Source of the DNA: Ganoderma boninense | Taxonomy: Eukaryota > Basidiomycota > Agaricomycetes > Polyporales > Polyporaceae | Direction of reading: 5' to 3' | DNA length: 64,000 nucleotides | Assembly: GCA_002900995.3 (NCBI GenBank) | Contig: CM035310.1 | Coordinates: 2,282,138-2,346,137 of the forward strand | Shown here: positions 47,236 through 57,848 of the stretch, piece after piece | Layout: every line of letters begins with the position of its first letter | Position numbering within the stretch: position 1 is the stretch's first letter | Made by a program: the position numbers and the translations under genes | The notes under the pieces: generated by a model | What the model was told of the DNA's origin: nothing | Seen by the model: the letters and a program-made list of their open reading frames with translations, nothing else | Database searches by the model: none

Positions 47236-48581
47236 TCACTCCATATGCTTCCACGAGTCATCCTTGATCGCACCCCAAGTGCACTTCCGTTCAAACGGGA
47301 AGTCCTCGTCGGGGCGCGTCCACATGTCCCAGACTCCGCTCGTGCGCTCGTCAAGTGACATCAACACCTTGCGCACGGGCAGCCAGGACTCCTCCGCGGC
47401 GCGCACGAACGCGTCGGCGCAGTTGCGGTACTCGCCGCCCTGCTTGGCCCACCACGGCCGCCACGCGAGGCAGTCGAGGTTGCACACGCCGTCGTAGTCG
47501 TCGGACGGAGGAGGTTTCCCGAGTGACTCTGCGTCGGGGCACGGGGGCTTGGTGCCCTCTCGTTGCGCCTGCAGAAAAGAAGGCAAACGCGTGTTTAGAA
47601 CATCACGAGCGGCGTGTGACGGGGGTGGGAGAAGGTGCGTACCTCAGCGAGCGCGGTGTCCCGTATCTCCAGGTAGCGCAGGGCGGGCATGTTCAGATGA
47701 GTGCACAAGAAGAGCGGCGACTCCTGTCCTTCAATCAGTGGATATCCGTCATGGAGCTCTCGGCCATCCAAAACGCCATTGCGCTCGAGCCGTAACGTGC
47801 GGACTGGGGTTCCGAAGACTCGCCAGACGCTCCGCACGACGGACAGCATCCATGTCCAGTCGAGCCGGACGCAGAGGCTTTTGACGCTTCCCGGGTGGTT
47901 CTGTAACGTGACGAACGACATGCCGACGTCGAGCGTGTGCACGTTGCTGAACCTATCGAGGAAGGCGGCTGGGGTCATGGGAGGCTTGTCGATCCCGGTG
48001 TCGAAGAACCCTCCGAAGTCCTCCAGCGTCTCTTGGTGGTTGAGAAGCGAGTTCAACGAGCCAAAGAGGAGCCTGTCATCCTCACAGATGAAACGGCGGA
48101 GGCGCGCGGTGGGTGGGAGGACTGCAAGGAGGTCGCGGACACCGGTAAACTGAACCTTCGTCCCCAGGAAAGCCAGCTCGCGAAGGTGGTGGAGGTCGCG
48201 CGACACCCACTTCCAGTGCATCAAAACAACGTTGGAGTGGGAAGGGGATACGTTGTCCTGAGATGGAGGGGAGAGATCGAGGGTGATGCTTCGTATCTTG
48301 AATGCGAAAGCGGGGATGCCGCGAGGCGAGTGGCTGGCAAAGAACCAACGAAAGACCCTGCTCGTGGCCTCCATCGACGTGAACCGCCTTCCCAAGCAAC
48401 GGCGTGCAAATAGCCCAATATGCTTATTGACTAAAGCGAGAGATTTGATATCTTCTGAGGGAAGGCATTCATGGATAGCCTCCCATAGTTCGCAAGGAAG
48501 GTGGTGGTACCGGACCACGGCGTCCCGCTTGAGGCGGAACGCGTAGCGGCATGAACAACGGGTGGGAGGAAGTGGACGCAT
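47236..48581 (-). CDS. F-box-like protein
   Basis: Exon 1, 48581-47643, and exon 2, 47568-47236, are joined by a 74-base GTACGC..TGCAG intron. The N terminus holds an F-box-like motif, HHLPCELWEAIHECLPSEDI followed by SLALVNKHIGLFARRCL. A repetitive leucine-rich-type region follows (LHHLRELAFLGTKVQF, FSNVHTLDVGMSFVTL, SVKSLCVRLDWTW, MPALRYLEIRDTALAE). Exon 2 is richer in Trp and charged residues (AWRPWWAKQGGEY) and ends at 47236. About 420 residues, with no frame break seen. The first in-frame Met after upstream low-complexity sequence is used as start. Architecture parallels the F-box-like gene at 44781-46209 (F-box, repeats, short last exon after a similar Y-L/F-E-I-R motif), so the two may be distant paralogues. 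Confidence 0.7.
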
Positions 48582-50270
48582 TGGTCGGGATGGAGGGAAA
48601 TGATGAGGTGGTTGAGACGAGGGTTGAATCTGGGATGGTGGCGAGCACAACCACAAGTCACTCGGAGAGTGCAACGACCGGCGGAATGGTTGAGACTCAC
48701 CACAATTGTTTGGATAGACATGACAATAGAATGAGGAGTGCTGAGAAGATATAGCGTGTTGGGGATATGTGGGGTGTGGTTGTATAGAGAGAGAGTGGTC
48801 AAGTTCACAGAGATGGTTGAGGCAGCAAGAGGGAAGGAAGAGGAGAGCAGGGCCTCGCCGGTCCTTAAGTACTAAGCGCTCTCGGCTAAACGGAGGACTT
48901 GCCAAAAGCGCGCTCTGCTTTTTCGGTATTGGCCGAGAGGCAAGTGCCGTGTACCTACTCACAGCTTCCGTTTGGTATGCAATGTGGACCTGCGAAAACG
49001 CTGCTGCTATTGAGATGTGTGCATGCGTCCGACCCACTGGTCCCTCTGCCTAACCACGATTGGCGTCTATCGGTCAAGAACGAATTAAATGACGGGGACC
49101 GGTTATATCGGCCCGTGCACAGCCTCCATCCAGCCATCGTCTTCGACTGCAGGCTGAGGCAAGACTGAGCGAGGATGGAGGGTTAAAAGACGCGACTGCG
49201 ATCTGAAAGAAGAGAGCTGGAACGTGACGATTATTATTGGTGACTCTGGCCAGAAGAAGGACGCAAATCTGAATACCTAGTGCGTGCAATGGATACGGCA
49301 GAGAAGTCTGCCTGGACAGCTTGCGCCTGTCGTTGCAAACTTGCTTGAGCTTTTACCTTGATATCCTAGACCGCACCTGTACTGACTTGAACCTAATCCA
49401 AAACGGATGGATTCAACGCGACTGCATGATTGACACCGACAATACTGGCTCTTGCCCATGGGGATTACCGAAGCGCATGCGATTTGTCGAATTAGGGGCA
49501 TTCTTAACCTCACAGAACCGTGACATTGATACATTGAGGAATTTAGATCTTGAAGTTCGAACTGCACCAAGGCCACTTCTCCAAGCAGAAGACAACAGGC
49601 CCTTGGTCGACCTTCAGCGAAGCCCAGTGGTAATACTTCCACGCCCTACGGGTGTGCGCACAACATCGCGGCCCGTTGTATTTATCTTGCAACTGTTACT
49701 GGGAAGAACCAAGGAGAAATATCACCATGCGTCAAAGACCATGACATGTATCAGCAACAATCGACATACTGAACATGAGGCTTCAGCGATCCTTAAGATG
49801 ATCCTATGTTCCGGACAGATGACATTGATAGCCCGACACCCACGGAGTCGCTGTAAGCCGGACGCTGTCCGAGGTCTTCGGGAGTGAAATCATAAGTGCT
49901 CGCTGCTTCTGGGGTGACGATCGTGAAGGCGGGGAGCTGAGGGAGACGTTATTAGCGAAGATTCAGCACGAAGCGAGGGGTGACTGAGAGTGAGCATGCG
50001 AGTCCATCATAACGACATTGCAGGGTAGTCGGGCAAAGGCTGCGACATCGTGCTCAGAAGGAGAAGAAAGAAAAATAGTAGCGATGTATCCTAGCATAAG
50101 TACAAAGAAATGAACAATAGATCGAATACCGTCCAGAATGAAGTATACAAAGGGATATCGCGTGCAAGGTCGGCTGCAGCTACAGCGTTCGTCAGCACAG
50201 ACGGCGGGTCGGCTAAACAAGCACTCACCAAGCGGGGTATCCCAATACCACCCATGTAGCAAACGCAGGA
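48582..50270. other. Intergenic region without supported gene
   Basis: Contains the promoter of the F-box-like gene at its left end. An open frame at 49321-49887 (+, 188 codons) lacks any recognisable motif and overlaps open frames on the other strand; I do not call it. The right end may hold further 3' exons of the membrane-protein gene that reads leftward from 51057, because an open frame with splice-like borders continues to about 50225. Confidence 0.3.
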
Positions 50271-51057
50271 TCAGGCTGCCCCTGCGCCAGCAGCAGCGTC
50301 GGCGACAGAAGGAGCAGTGGGCTGAGCGTGTGCCTCAGTGTCCACCGTCTCCTGGTTGGAGACACTGCCGACGCCTCCCACGCCTCCACCACCACCACCA
50401 CCACCAGAATTTGAGCTTGTTGTGGCAGCCGGGCTGCTCGTAGTCGTCGCAGGTCCGCCACCTCCACCCTCGGCCGTCTCCGTCGATGTCTTCGTCGCAA
50501 CCTGGCCCCCCTCACCCCCGGCTCCACCACCCCCCGCGCCGACCGACGGCGTCGTCGCGTTGTCGTTGTTCTTGTGGCCCACCGTGCCGCCCACCGCGCC
50601 GCCGACGACGGCTGCGACGACGACGATGGCCACGACGAAGATGATGATGAGGCCCTTTGCGTGTCTTGTACCACGGCTTCGACGCCGTGTACCCGTTGCG
50701 TGCCGAGCCGGCATAGCCCCCCGCCTCGGCCTTTGAGTGGTCCGTCGAGAGCGGCGCGGCGCTCGCCGGCGGTGGTGTTGCAGAGTTGGAGCGGGCCCCG
50801 GAGCGGCCTTCTAGCAGATCGATGTTGTATCCTTCCTGAACAAGGGCCCCATGCGCATCAGCTCTATGTCGACGTACGCCCGGCGCGTGTCCGATGCACC
50901 CGCGCATGCCGATGCATCGCATGTAGACGGAGCGTGCAGGAAGCACGGGAGGATATGGGTCAGGCGGCAAAAGGCAAAAAAGGGTGGGACGCACCTGTTT
51001 CTCCGCCCGAGTGGCGGCCGGCGCACTTGCCAGGAGTCGCTCATCGTATCCCGACAT
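50271..51057 (-). CDS. Small type II-like membrane protein with Gly/Thr/Ser-rich outer part
   Basis: Exon 1, 51057-50995, encodes MSGYDERLLASAPAATRAEK; exon 2 starts at 50835 after a GTGCGT..TTCAG intron (EGYNIDLLEGRSGARSN). A basic stretch (KPWYKTRKG) is followed directly by one transmembrane helix (LIIIFVVAIVVVAAVVGG), which suggests a cytoplasmic N terminus. After it comes a Gly-, Thr- and Ser-rich region of low complexity, ending at 50271 in the longest frame. The frame changes at an A run near 50656-50658, exactly before the helix; one extra base explains it. This layout is seen in many mushroom cell-surface proteins and in the anchors of wall enzymes, but no enzyme domain is visible here. 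The true C terminus may lie in further exons. Confidence 0.5.
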
Positions 51058-52352
51058 TCCGCCCTACGTCCTGAGTGTAGATGGGCAGAAGCCTCGGAGA
51101 AGGAGACGATGGTGAGAGTGAAAAACAAGGCGCTGGGGGGGCCATGGATGGATGTGCAACAAGGGCGAGCCGACGGACGGCGCTAGCCCATGACAGATGC
51201 CATGGCAGGGCTGTGTACAACGACACTCACACAACGCCCCATTTTCCCCGCCTCGAATCTGTGCGGCGAGCGCGCGTAGGCCGCATGCCCTCCTCGACGC
51301 ACCTGTTTACTGGCTTTAGGACGGAAACAATGCGAACACAACCGCCATGGTGCCCATGAAAGCGTTGTGCTGCGGGATCGACGTAGAGGTGACGGCGACT
51401 CCAGCTGGGGCGGGGCCGAGACGCATCACCTGCCCTGTCGGCTGCCCAACGCCACATTTTCATAAATCGAGTCAAGCCAATTGCTGTTTGCGAAGTCAAG
51501 CAACGGTTCTTGCACTAGCCCAACTCAATTCTAATAGTTTAGTTCGCGCACGATTTCTGGCACGCCCAAATCCGTCCGTGCTCATCAAAGCGCCACCACG
51601 GCCGCTGATGCCGAAAGTCCCTTTCGCAGAATCTCGGGCGACGCGGAATACGCATAACGCTATGAGTTCCCCACCTTTTCGCTTCAAACTTGGCATGCGG
51701 GTGGATATGCTGCCTCTTAACGACCCTACTTCGTTGCAGGATGGGGGATGACCTACCAGGCGAGATAGCGCGCCTTCAGCGCAGATGTGGCGGCCTCGAG
51801 CCTCGATCGTTGGCATCAGGTCACGTCAGCTGCGGAGCTCCCCATTTGGTGCGTGTGGACGGATTTGGGCGTGCAAAAAGTTGGAGGTCAACTAAACTAT
51901 GAGAATTGAGTTGGGCTACTGGCACAAACTCTTCGACAAAGGGATACCAAACATCGAACGAACGTGATGTGTATATTGTCAACCGTCCCGCATAGAAGGA
52001 CGGTCATGAGAACCTATTAAGTAGCTAGCGATGGGGTGGAGAAGACTACATGGGCAAGCAAGCATCACATCATCCGCATTACTACAACGAACTCTCCAAA
52101 ACGCAACCATATGTAGATCATCAGCATCGACCGGGAATTCGAAGCCAAGCAGTAGCAGGGAAGCATACAGTAAAAATGAACGAACGTCCGGTGGCCTCAG
52201 CACTGAGTAGATGGTCAGAGAGATTCAAGACAGAGGGGAGCGTGGTGATAACAGTGAACAGTGACATGGGGTATCATCCGATGTGCAGAGCAATCCGCTA
52301 AAACACGTCAATGCTTCCACGCGCGGCAGGTCCATAGGTATATGTGCGACGC
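51058..52352. other. Intergenic region containing an inverted-repeat element
   Basis: No gene supported. The notable feature is the pair of 62-base inverted arms described separately. The rest is the 3' flank of the Msb1/Mug8-domain gene on the right and the promoter of the membrane protein on the left. Confidence 0.4.
51516..51918. mobile_element. MITE-like element with 62-base inverted ends
   Basis: The left arm 51516-51577 and right arm 51857-51918 are imperfect inverted copies of each other. Both begin, reading inward, with TAGCCCAACTCAATTCT, then one mismatch and ATAGTTTAGTT; after a diverged middle they end with GCACGCCCAAATCCGTCC. The interior is about 280 bases and has no open frame of interest. 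The total of 403 bases and the lack of coding capacity fit a miniature inverted-repeat transposable element or a fold-back element. No clear target-site duplication could be read: the flanks (TTGCAC on the left, CTGGCAC on the right) are only loosely similar. Which transposase could move it is unknown. Confidence 0.55.
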
Positions 52353-55300
52353 CTACTGACTCTCTGGAGACAAAGTCAACTGATGTACAGTGATAGAGAA
52401 GAGACGGCGATGTACCTTCAGTGACGGCTGGCTTTTCTTCAGCTTCATGGTTTTCGGTTGCAGTCCCGTTCTCGTGTTTCTCGACGATCTCAGCGTCGTT
52501 TCGGCAGGAACCGCAGACACTTCAGGCGTGGCGGTCTCAGCAGCTATCGTGTACACTTCAGCGCTGGACTTCATCAGAAACATGCCGTTGCACGTACCTG
52601 CGGTCTCTTCGACAACGACGGGCTCGCCCACTGGTACGGGCGCAGACTCCTCCACAGAGGAACTTCCTTCAACTGGGGTATGGTGAGGCTCCACTGATAC
52701 AGGCTCCGGCACAGCAGGCTTCTCAGTGACCACGGCGGCGGCCGGTGTCTCTTCAACAATGGGTGAAGGAGCTTCGACTGCAGGAGTCTCCTCAACCACA
52801 GGAGCAGGTTCCTCCGCGACTGCAACAGGTGCGGCAGGCTCTTCCACGACAGGTTCCTCGACAGCAGATGCAGCAACAGGCACCTCCACAGGCTCAGCGA
52901 CGGCGACCTCAGCAGGTGCACTCTCCATGGCCTCGACAGGTGCAGATTCTGTGGTCTTGACAGGTTCAGGCTCCATGGCCTCGATAGATGCAGGCTCCGC
53001 AACCTCCTCGACAGCGGCGGGTTCCTCCACAGATGGCTCAAGCTCAACGACACGCGTCTCCTCCATCGGTGCGGGAGCTTCGGGCTCGACCGGGGCCGTA
53101 GGAGCCTCGGGCTCAACAGCAACAGCGGGGGTTTCAACAACAGGCTCCTCCACGTGCGCGGGCTCAGCTATGAATCATGAGTTTGAGATCAGAGACAAGA
53201 TCGGGAAAGCCACATGAACGTTAATTAACGTACTTGCAGGGGCTTCCTCAATGGCAGGCTCGACAACAGCAGTCTCCACTACCGGCGCCGGGGCCTCGGG
53301 CTCAACGGGGGCGCTGGGAGCCTCGGTGACGGGTTCCTCCATAGGCGCGGGTTCAGCTAGGGCGTTCTTGTAAGCCACAGCGTCATAAGTCAGAACCACA
53401 CATCGCGACGTACCAGCGTGCGCTTCCTCAGCAGCGGGCTCTTCGACAGCAATAGCCCTCTCCTCCTCGATGACAGCGGCAGGTGCTTCCGGTTCAGGTG
53501 CGGGAGCAGAAGGCTCTTCAACGACAGGCGCAACCTCAGGCTCAGGCTCGGGCGCGGTAGTGGGGGCAGGAGTCTCTTCAACCACAACGGGCTCTTCAAC
53601 AACGGGTGCGCTCTCTTGAACGGGTGGGACGACTTCCTCGACCACCGGCGCTGAAGGCTCCTCGGCGGGAGCTTCGGGAGCGGCGGGCTCAATAACAGCT
53701 GGAGCGGGTTCAGGCTCAACTGGAGCAAGGGGTGCTGGCTCGGTTGGCGCCGGTACTGAAGGCTCCTCGATGATGACAGGTTCCTGGACAGCGACAGGGT
53801 CCTCGACAATAACAGGTTCCTCGACAGTGGCAGGTTTCTCAATGGCGGCAGGTTCCTCAACGGCGACGGGCCCTTCGACAGTAGCAGGTTCCGCAACAAC
53901 GATAGGTTCCTCTACAGTGGCAGGCTCCTCGACAGCAGTAGATTCCTCGACGGCGGCAGGCTCTTCGATGACAGCAGGTTTCTCGACCACAGGTTCCTCA
54001 GAGACTGGCGGCGTAGTCTCGACAACAGGCTCCTCGACGTCAGCAGGTGCCGCCGAGGTGACAGGCTCCTCGATAGTAGGTTCCGGAGCAGCAGGAACCT
54101 CTGCAACGTGCTCAGCGACGGGCTCAGGCTCGACAGGAGCAGCAGGAGCAGCAACGACGGGCTCAACGGCGGGCTTAACAACCTCCGCCTTTCGTTTCTT
54201 CGGGCGGTGGCGGGAGCAGATTCCGTAGCTTCAGCCTCAGGCTCGGGCACCGGAGTCTCCTCGTCGGCCTCCTGCGAGATCTCCGCAAGCGTGGCAGGCT
54301 CGCTCGTGGTTAGCGCGACCTGTGGTCCGGGGTCTCCCCGGCGAGGACGACGGGCTCGGGCGCAGGTGGAAGCGTCTGGTCATCAGTCGGCGCGGAGACG
54401 TCGGCGGGAACCTCGAGCTTGTGCTCGACAGCGCTCTCGGCCGGCGCATCCTCGGTCTTCAGTGCCTCGACTGCAACCGGGGCGACAACGGCAGCAGCGG
54501 CAAGAACACTGACGACTGGGACGGCGGGGAAGTCGGCAGCGGTGGGTGTGGTTGGGGATAGAGGGGCGGACGAGGAAGATACTTCGCCGTCAGCAAGGGG
54601 AGCGACAGCCCGCCTTCGGCTCCTCAGTGACAGCCTTCGGTTCTTCAGCAAGCTTCACCTCGGTTTCAGGCTCCTTGGGGGCGGCAGCGGGTGTAGCATC
54701 CGTCTTAGACTCCTCCTTCACGGGCTGCTCCTCGGCCTTCTCCTCGACCTCGGGCAGGATCTCGCCGAGCTCGCTGATTTTCGCTGGCTTGGTGGGCTTC
54801 CTGCGCGCAGCACTCTTCGCCTCAGACTTTGCTGTCGCACCGGTGATGGTGTGGCTTGAAGATGTAAAGAACGTGAGGCGCTTCTTAGCGGCAGAGAACG
54901 TGGAGCTCCTTCGCGAGGACATGTCGGACTTCAACGAAGGACGCGGGGAAGATGCACGTGCGCGTGCGCTAGTCGGTGACGCGGCAGTCTCCTCGGTAGC
55001 TGTTTGAGGTGGCGGTGGTGGTGCCACGAAACGCTGCTCGAGAACGAGCCAGCTGACAGGCTTGCCGTCGCTCTCGACGCCGGAAATAGTCTTGAGCTGC
55101 GCAACGACGAAGTTTGGCCAGTCCGCAGCGATAGGATCGAGGAGTGCGTCATGCCAGAAGTCGATGAATGCCTCGTCGAGCTTGATGACACTGACGATCG
55201 TTGACTTCGACTTTGGCGTTTTGGGGGAAGGGGGAACAGGGAGCTCTGCTGCGCGTGTAGCGGACTCGGAAGATGGGCTATCTACCGAGGACCGCCGGGT

Positions 55301-57188
55301 GGACTTGGCCCTCTTGTTGGTCTTGCTGTCGGGGGGTGGCGTCGTAACCTCGACATCCGTATCGAGCAACGTCTTTGCGAAGTCTTTGCCAAGCGTACTC
55401 TCGCCGAAGCCAGCCATGAAAAGTCTGACCAGTCCTTGGGAGAAGTGGGAGGACTCGATGTCGGTGACACAGGAGTGTGCACTGATTTCCCGTTGACTTC
55501 TGTCTTGCCATTACCGTTGCCATTGGCATGAGGCTGGACTGGCGAACTGAGCGAATTGGAGCGTCTACGATGGGGGCGAGGCACCCGGATAGTAGGCACA
55601 GTGTTGACTGGACTGTCAGATTCGGCAGGGACGAATGATAACAGACGCGAAGTCTCGTCGGCGAAGATGCGAGACAGCGATGGAGAGTCGTCGACCGAGG
55701 CAAGAATCGGCTCTGCGTCATCGTTCGTCCGAGTCGCGGAACGAAGTGCATCCCAGAGGCCCTTGTACTGCGCGTCTGTGAGCTCAATCTCGGACTTGAG
55801 GGCGTCAGACACAAGTCGGAGCGGATGAGGTTTCGGCTTCGCAGCCTGGGCGTCGGGAAGCTCGGTTTCCACACGCACAAACAGCGCGTCGTACTGGCGG
55901 GTCGAGAAACGAGGTCGCGCGAGAAGATCGCTGTCGGCTGCCGGTGACGTGTCTGCCGACGGACTTCTGTGATAGGGATAGCTCTTCACAAGTTCAGTCA
56001 GCCGCAGTGGCATCGTTCCGCGAAGCGTCTCGTCCCTGGGGATCGTTCAGCAGCAGCATATTAACGGATGATGTCATCGAACATACCGAATATGAGCCAG
56101 GAACAAATGCTCGAGGATACGTCCGGCCCGTTCCCAGCGCGCATAGAACTTGTTCCAGTCATCGCCGTCTTCACTTCGGCTCGCGGTAAGGAGCCAGAGC
56201 CCGAGGAATTTGGAAAGCTTGCTGCCAGATATGCTGTTGTGCTCGGCGTGTGACGCGAGAGATGAGACGATGTCGAGGGTGGCAACGAGCAGTTGGTGGT
56301 GGGAAGCGGGTATTTGAGGAACAAGGGCAGTCGTGAACGCGTTCGCCGAATACGAAGACTTGCGCTCTGCCTCCGCGAATGCTTGGTACCAGTTCCACTG
56401 TCCAGGCGAGGTTCCGAACATGTCCCCTTCGAGGCGTAGATGGCGGAGAGCCCAGCGGAGCACCGCAGCGATATCGTGAGGGGATCGGGTATATTGAAGC
56501 TCGGTGGTAAAATTCGTAGTGGCGGAAGAAGGAGAAGGAGAGAGCGTGGTTATGGGGCTTTTGGGAGCCAAGGAGAGTATGAAGAGCGAAATGAGCTTAC
56601 GCTGCACTTCAGGGGAAGCAGAATACCAAAACGGGTGCATGACGCCGAGGGTCTCGAGGCCTGTATGTGCAAGGAGCAGTCATTGCAAGGATCATGGGCG
56701 TAGATGAGTAGCAACACACCTCCATGGTTCACGATAGCCTGAGAACACGCCTTGACGAGCACCAAGGTCTCCAGAGGGGTGAGTCGCCGCTCGCCGATGA
56801 CGTTGTCGGGTAGCGTGGTCGTGTCGTTCGGATCCGCCTCGAACACGACACCGAGCGCGCGACTGCGCTGCTCCTTCGGCACAGGGAGGTTGAGGGTGAG
56901 GTGGGGAACATCCGACGCGGTTTTCCGCGTGTCCGAGGGAGGAGGGGACACGGGGCGGGACCGGGGCCTGAAGAGCGAGAACGCACTGTCTTTCTCTTTC
57001 TCCTTCTCCTTCTCCCTGCCTCGATCCTTGGGTTTCTGCGCCGAATCAACGAAGTTTGCCGCAGAGGGGGAGACCGTTGGGGAGACCGCTTCGAACTTGC
57101 CCTCGAGGAGCGATGAGACCGAGTTACGTTTGTTTGACGCTTCCTTGTCCTTCTTGCGGGGGAAGACCTTCGAGAAGAAGGTAGCCAT
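52353..57188 (-). CDS. Msb1/Mug8-domain protein with long Glu/Pro/Val repeat tail
   Basis: Exons 57188-56720, 56660-56087 and 56035 onward. The N-terminal part (MATFFSKVFPRKKDKE, LTPLETLVLVKACSQAIVNH, HPFWYSASPEVQRKLISLFI, AVLRWALRHLRLEGDMFG, SISGSKLSKFLGLWLLTA, DWNKFYARWERAGRILEHLF) matches my memory of the Msb1/Mug8 (formerly DUF1708) domain. Relatives of this fold-type include yeast Msb1, linked to Rho signalling and polarity, and fission-yeast Mug8. The middle is Ser/Pro-rich with a second ordered block (KLDEAFIDFWHDALLDPIAA). From about 54650 to 52600 the protein is a degenerate repeat of EEPxxVEEPA-type units, highly acidic and probably disordered. A small intron lies near 53165-53230, and the last exons end EKPAVTE..ESQ at 52353. 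Frame breaks are suspected near 55419, 54609, 54335, 54203 and 52500. Confidence 0.7.
52600..54230 (-). repeat. Coding repeat of Glu/Pro/Val/Ala-rich units
   Basis: On the minus strand the sequence encodes dozens of short imperfect units such as EEPAAVEESTAVEEPATVEE and EAMESAPAEVAVAEP, built from hexamer-like DNA repeats (GAGGAACCTGTC and variants). The region is acidic, lacks hydrophobic core residues and is interrupted by one or two small introns. It is the tail of the Msb1/Mug8-domain protein. Confidence 0.8.
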
Positions 57189-57848
57189 TATGCGAGAGAA
57201 ACCGGGGGACCTGACGTCCGTCGTGGTGGGGGGAGCGACGCGATGAGGGAGAGTAAAGCAAGATCGTGAGTCCCGACAACGTCGTTCACATCCAACTCGA
57301 AACGACGCCGCTTAGGGCCCATGTCAGCCACTAGCCGAGTCCGGATTTGGTATATGGCCATACCAGATCATGGTTCCAATCAATCCTCCTTCCGCTCGCT
57401 TATTTTTCCTGCATAACAGTGAGACAAATGCAATCCCCATCTCAGGTAGATTGTCGCAGAAGGCCTCTTCGTCAGTTTGCGTGAATAAACCAATGCGTGC
57501 TGTTGTTTGTCCCTATTTACCAACGGCTTCTGATCCTAACACGAGCACACAAATCGTGGCGCGCGAAATTGATTAACGTTCAGCGTCGAGACAGGCTCTC
57601 ATGTCAATGAAGGGCCGCTCTAATTCCGCTCTTCCAGGAACTTCATTAGCGATCGACACACTCATTCGAGACGAACAACAACGCGAGGCCATAGCATTGT
57701 CCCAGCAATTAAGTAGATATACATCGGAACATGTGCCCCTAGTAGTCCGCACTTTGTGCACGCTCCACCAACAAGCCAGAACAAGCCCCATAAATTACCC
57801 TGCAAGTAAGGTATGTCCCCGATAACAGTGCCACAAAACACGCGCAGC
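57189..57848. other. Intergenic region between phospholipase B and Msb1/Mug8 genes
   Basis: Both neighbours read leftward, so this is the promoter of the Msb1/Mug8-domain gene plus the 3' flank of the phospholipase gene. No other gene is seen. Confidence 0.4.

Noticed and set aside
49321..49887. 188-codon + strand open frame
   Set aside because: No recognisable motif, overlapping minus-strand frames of similar length and no splice context.
51516..51918. Hairpin as a transcription terminator or structured RNA
   Set aside because: The 280-base loop and 62-base arms far exceed such elements and fit a transposon-like inverted repeat better.
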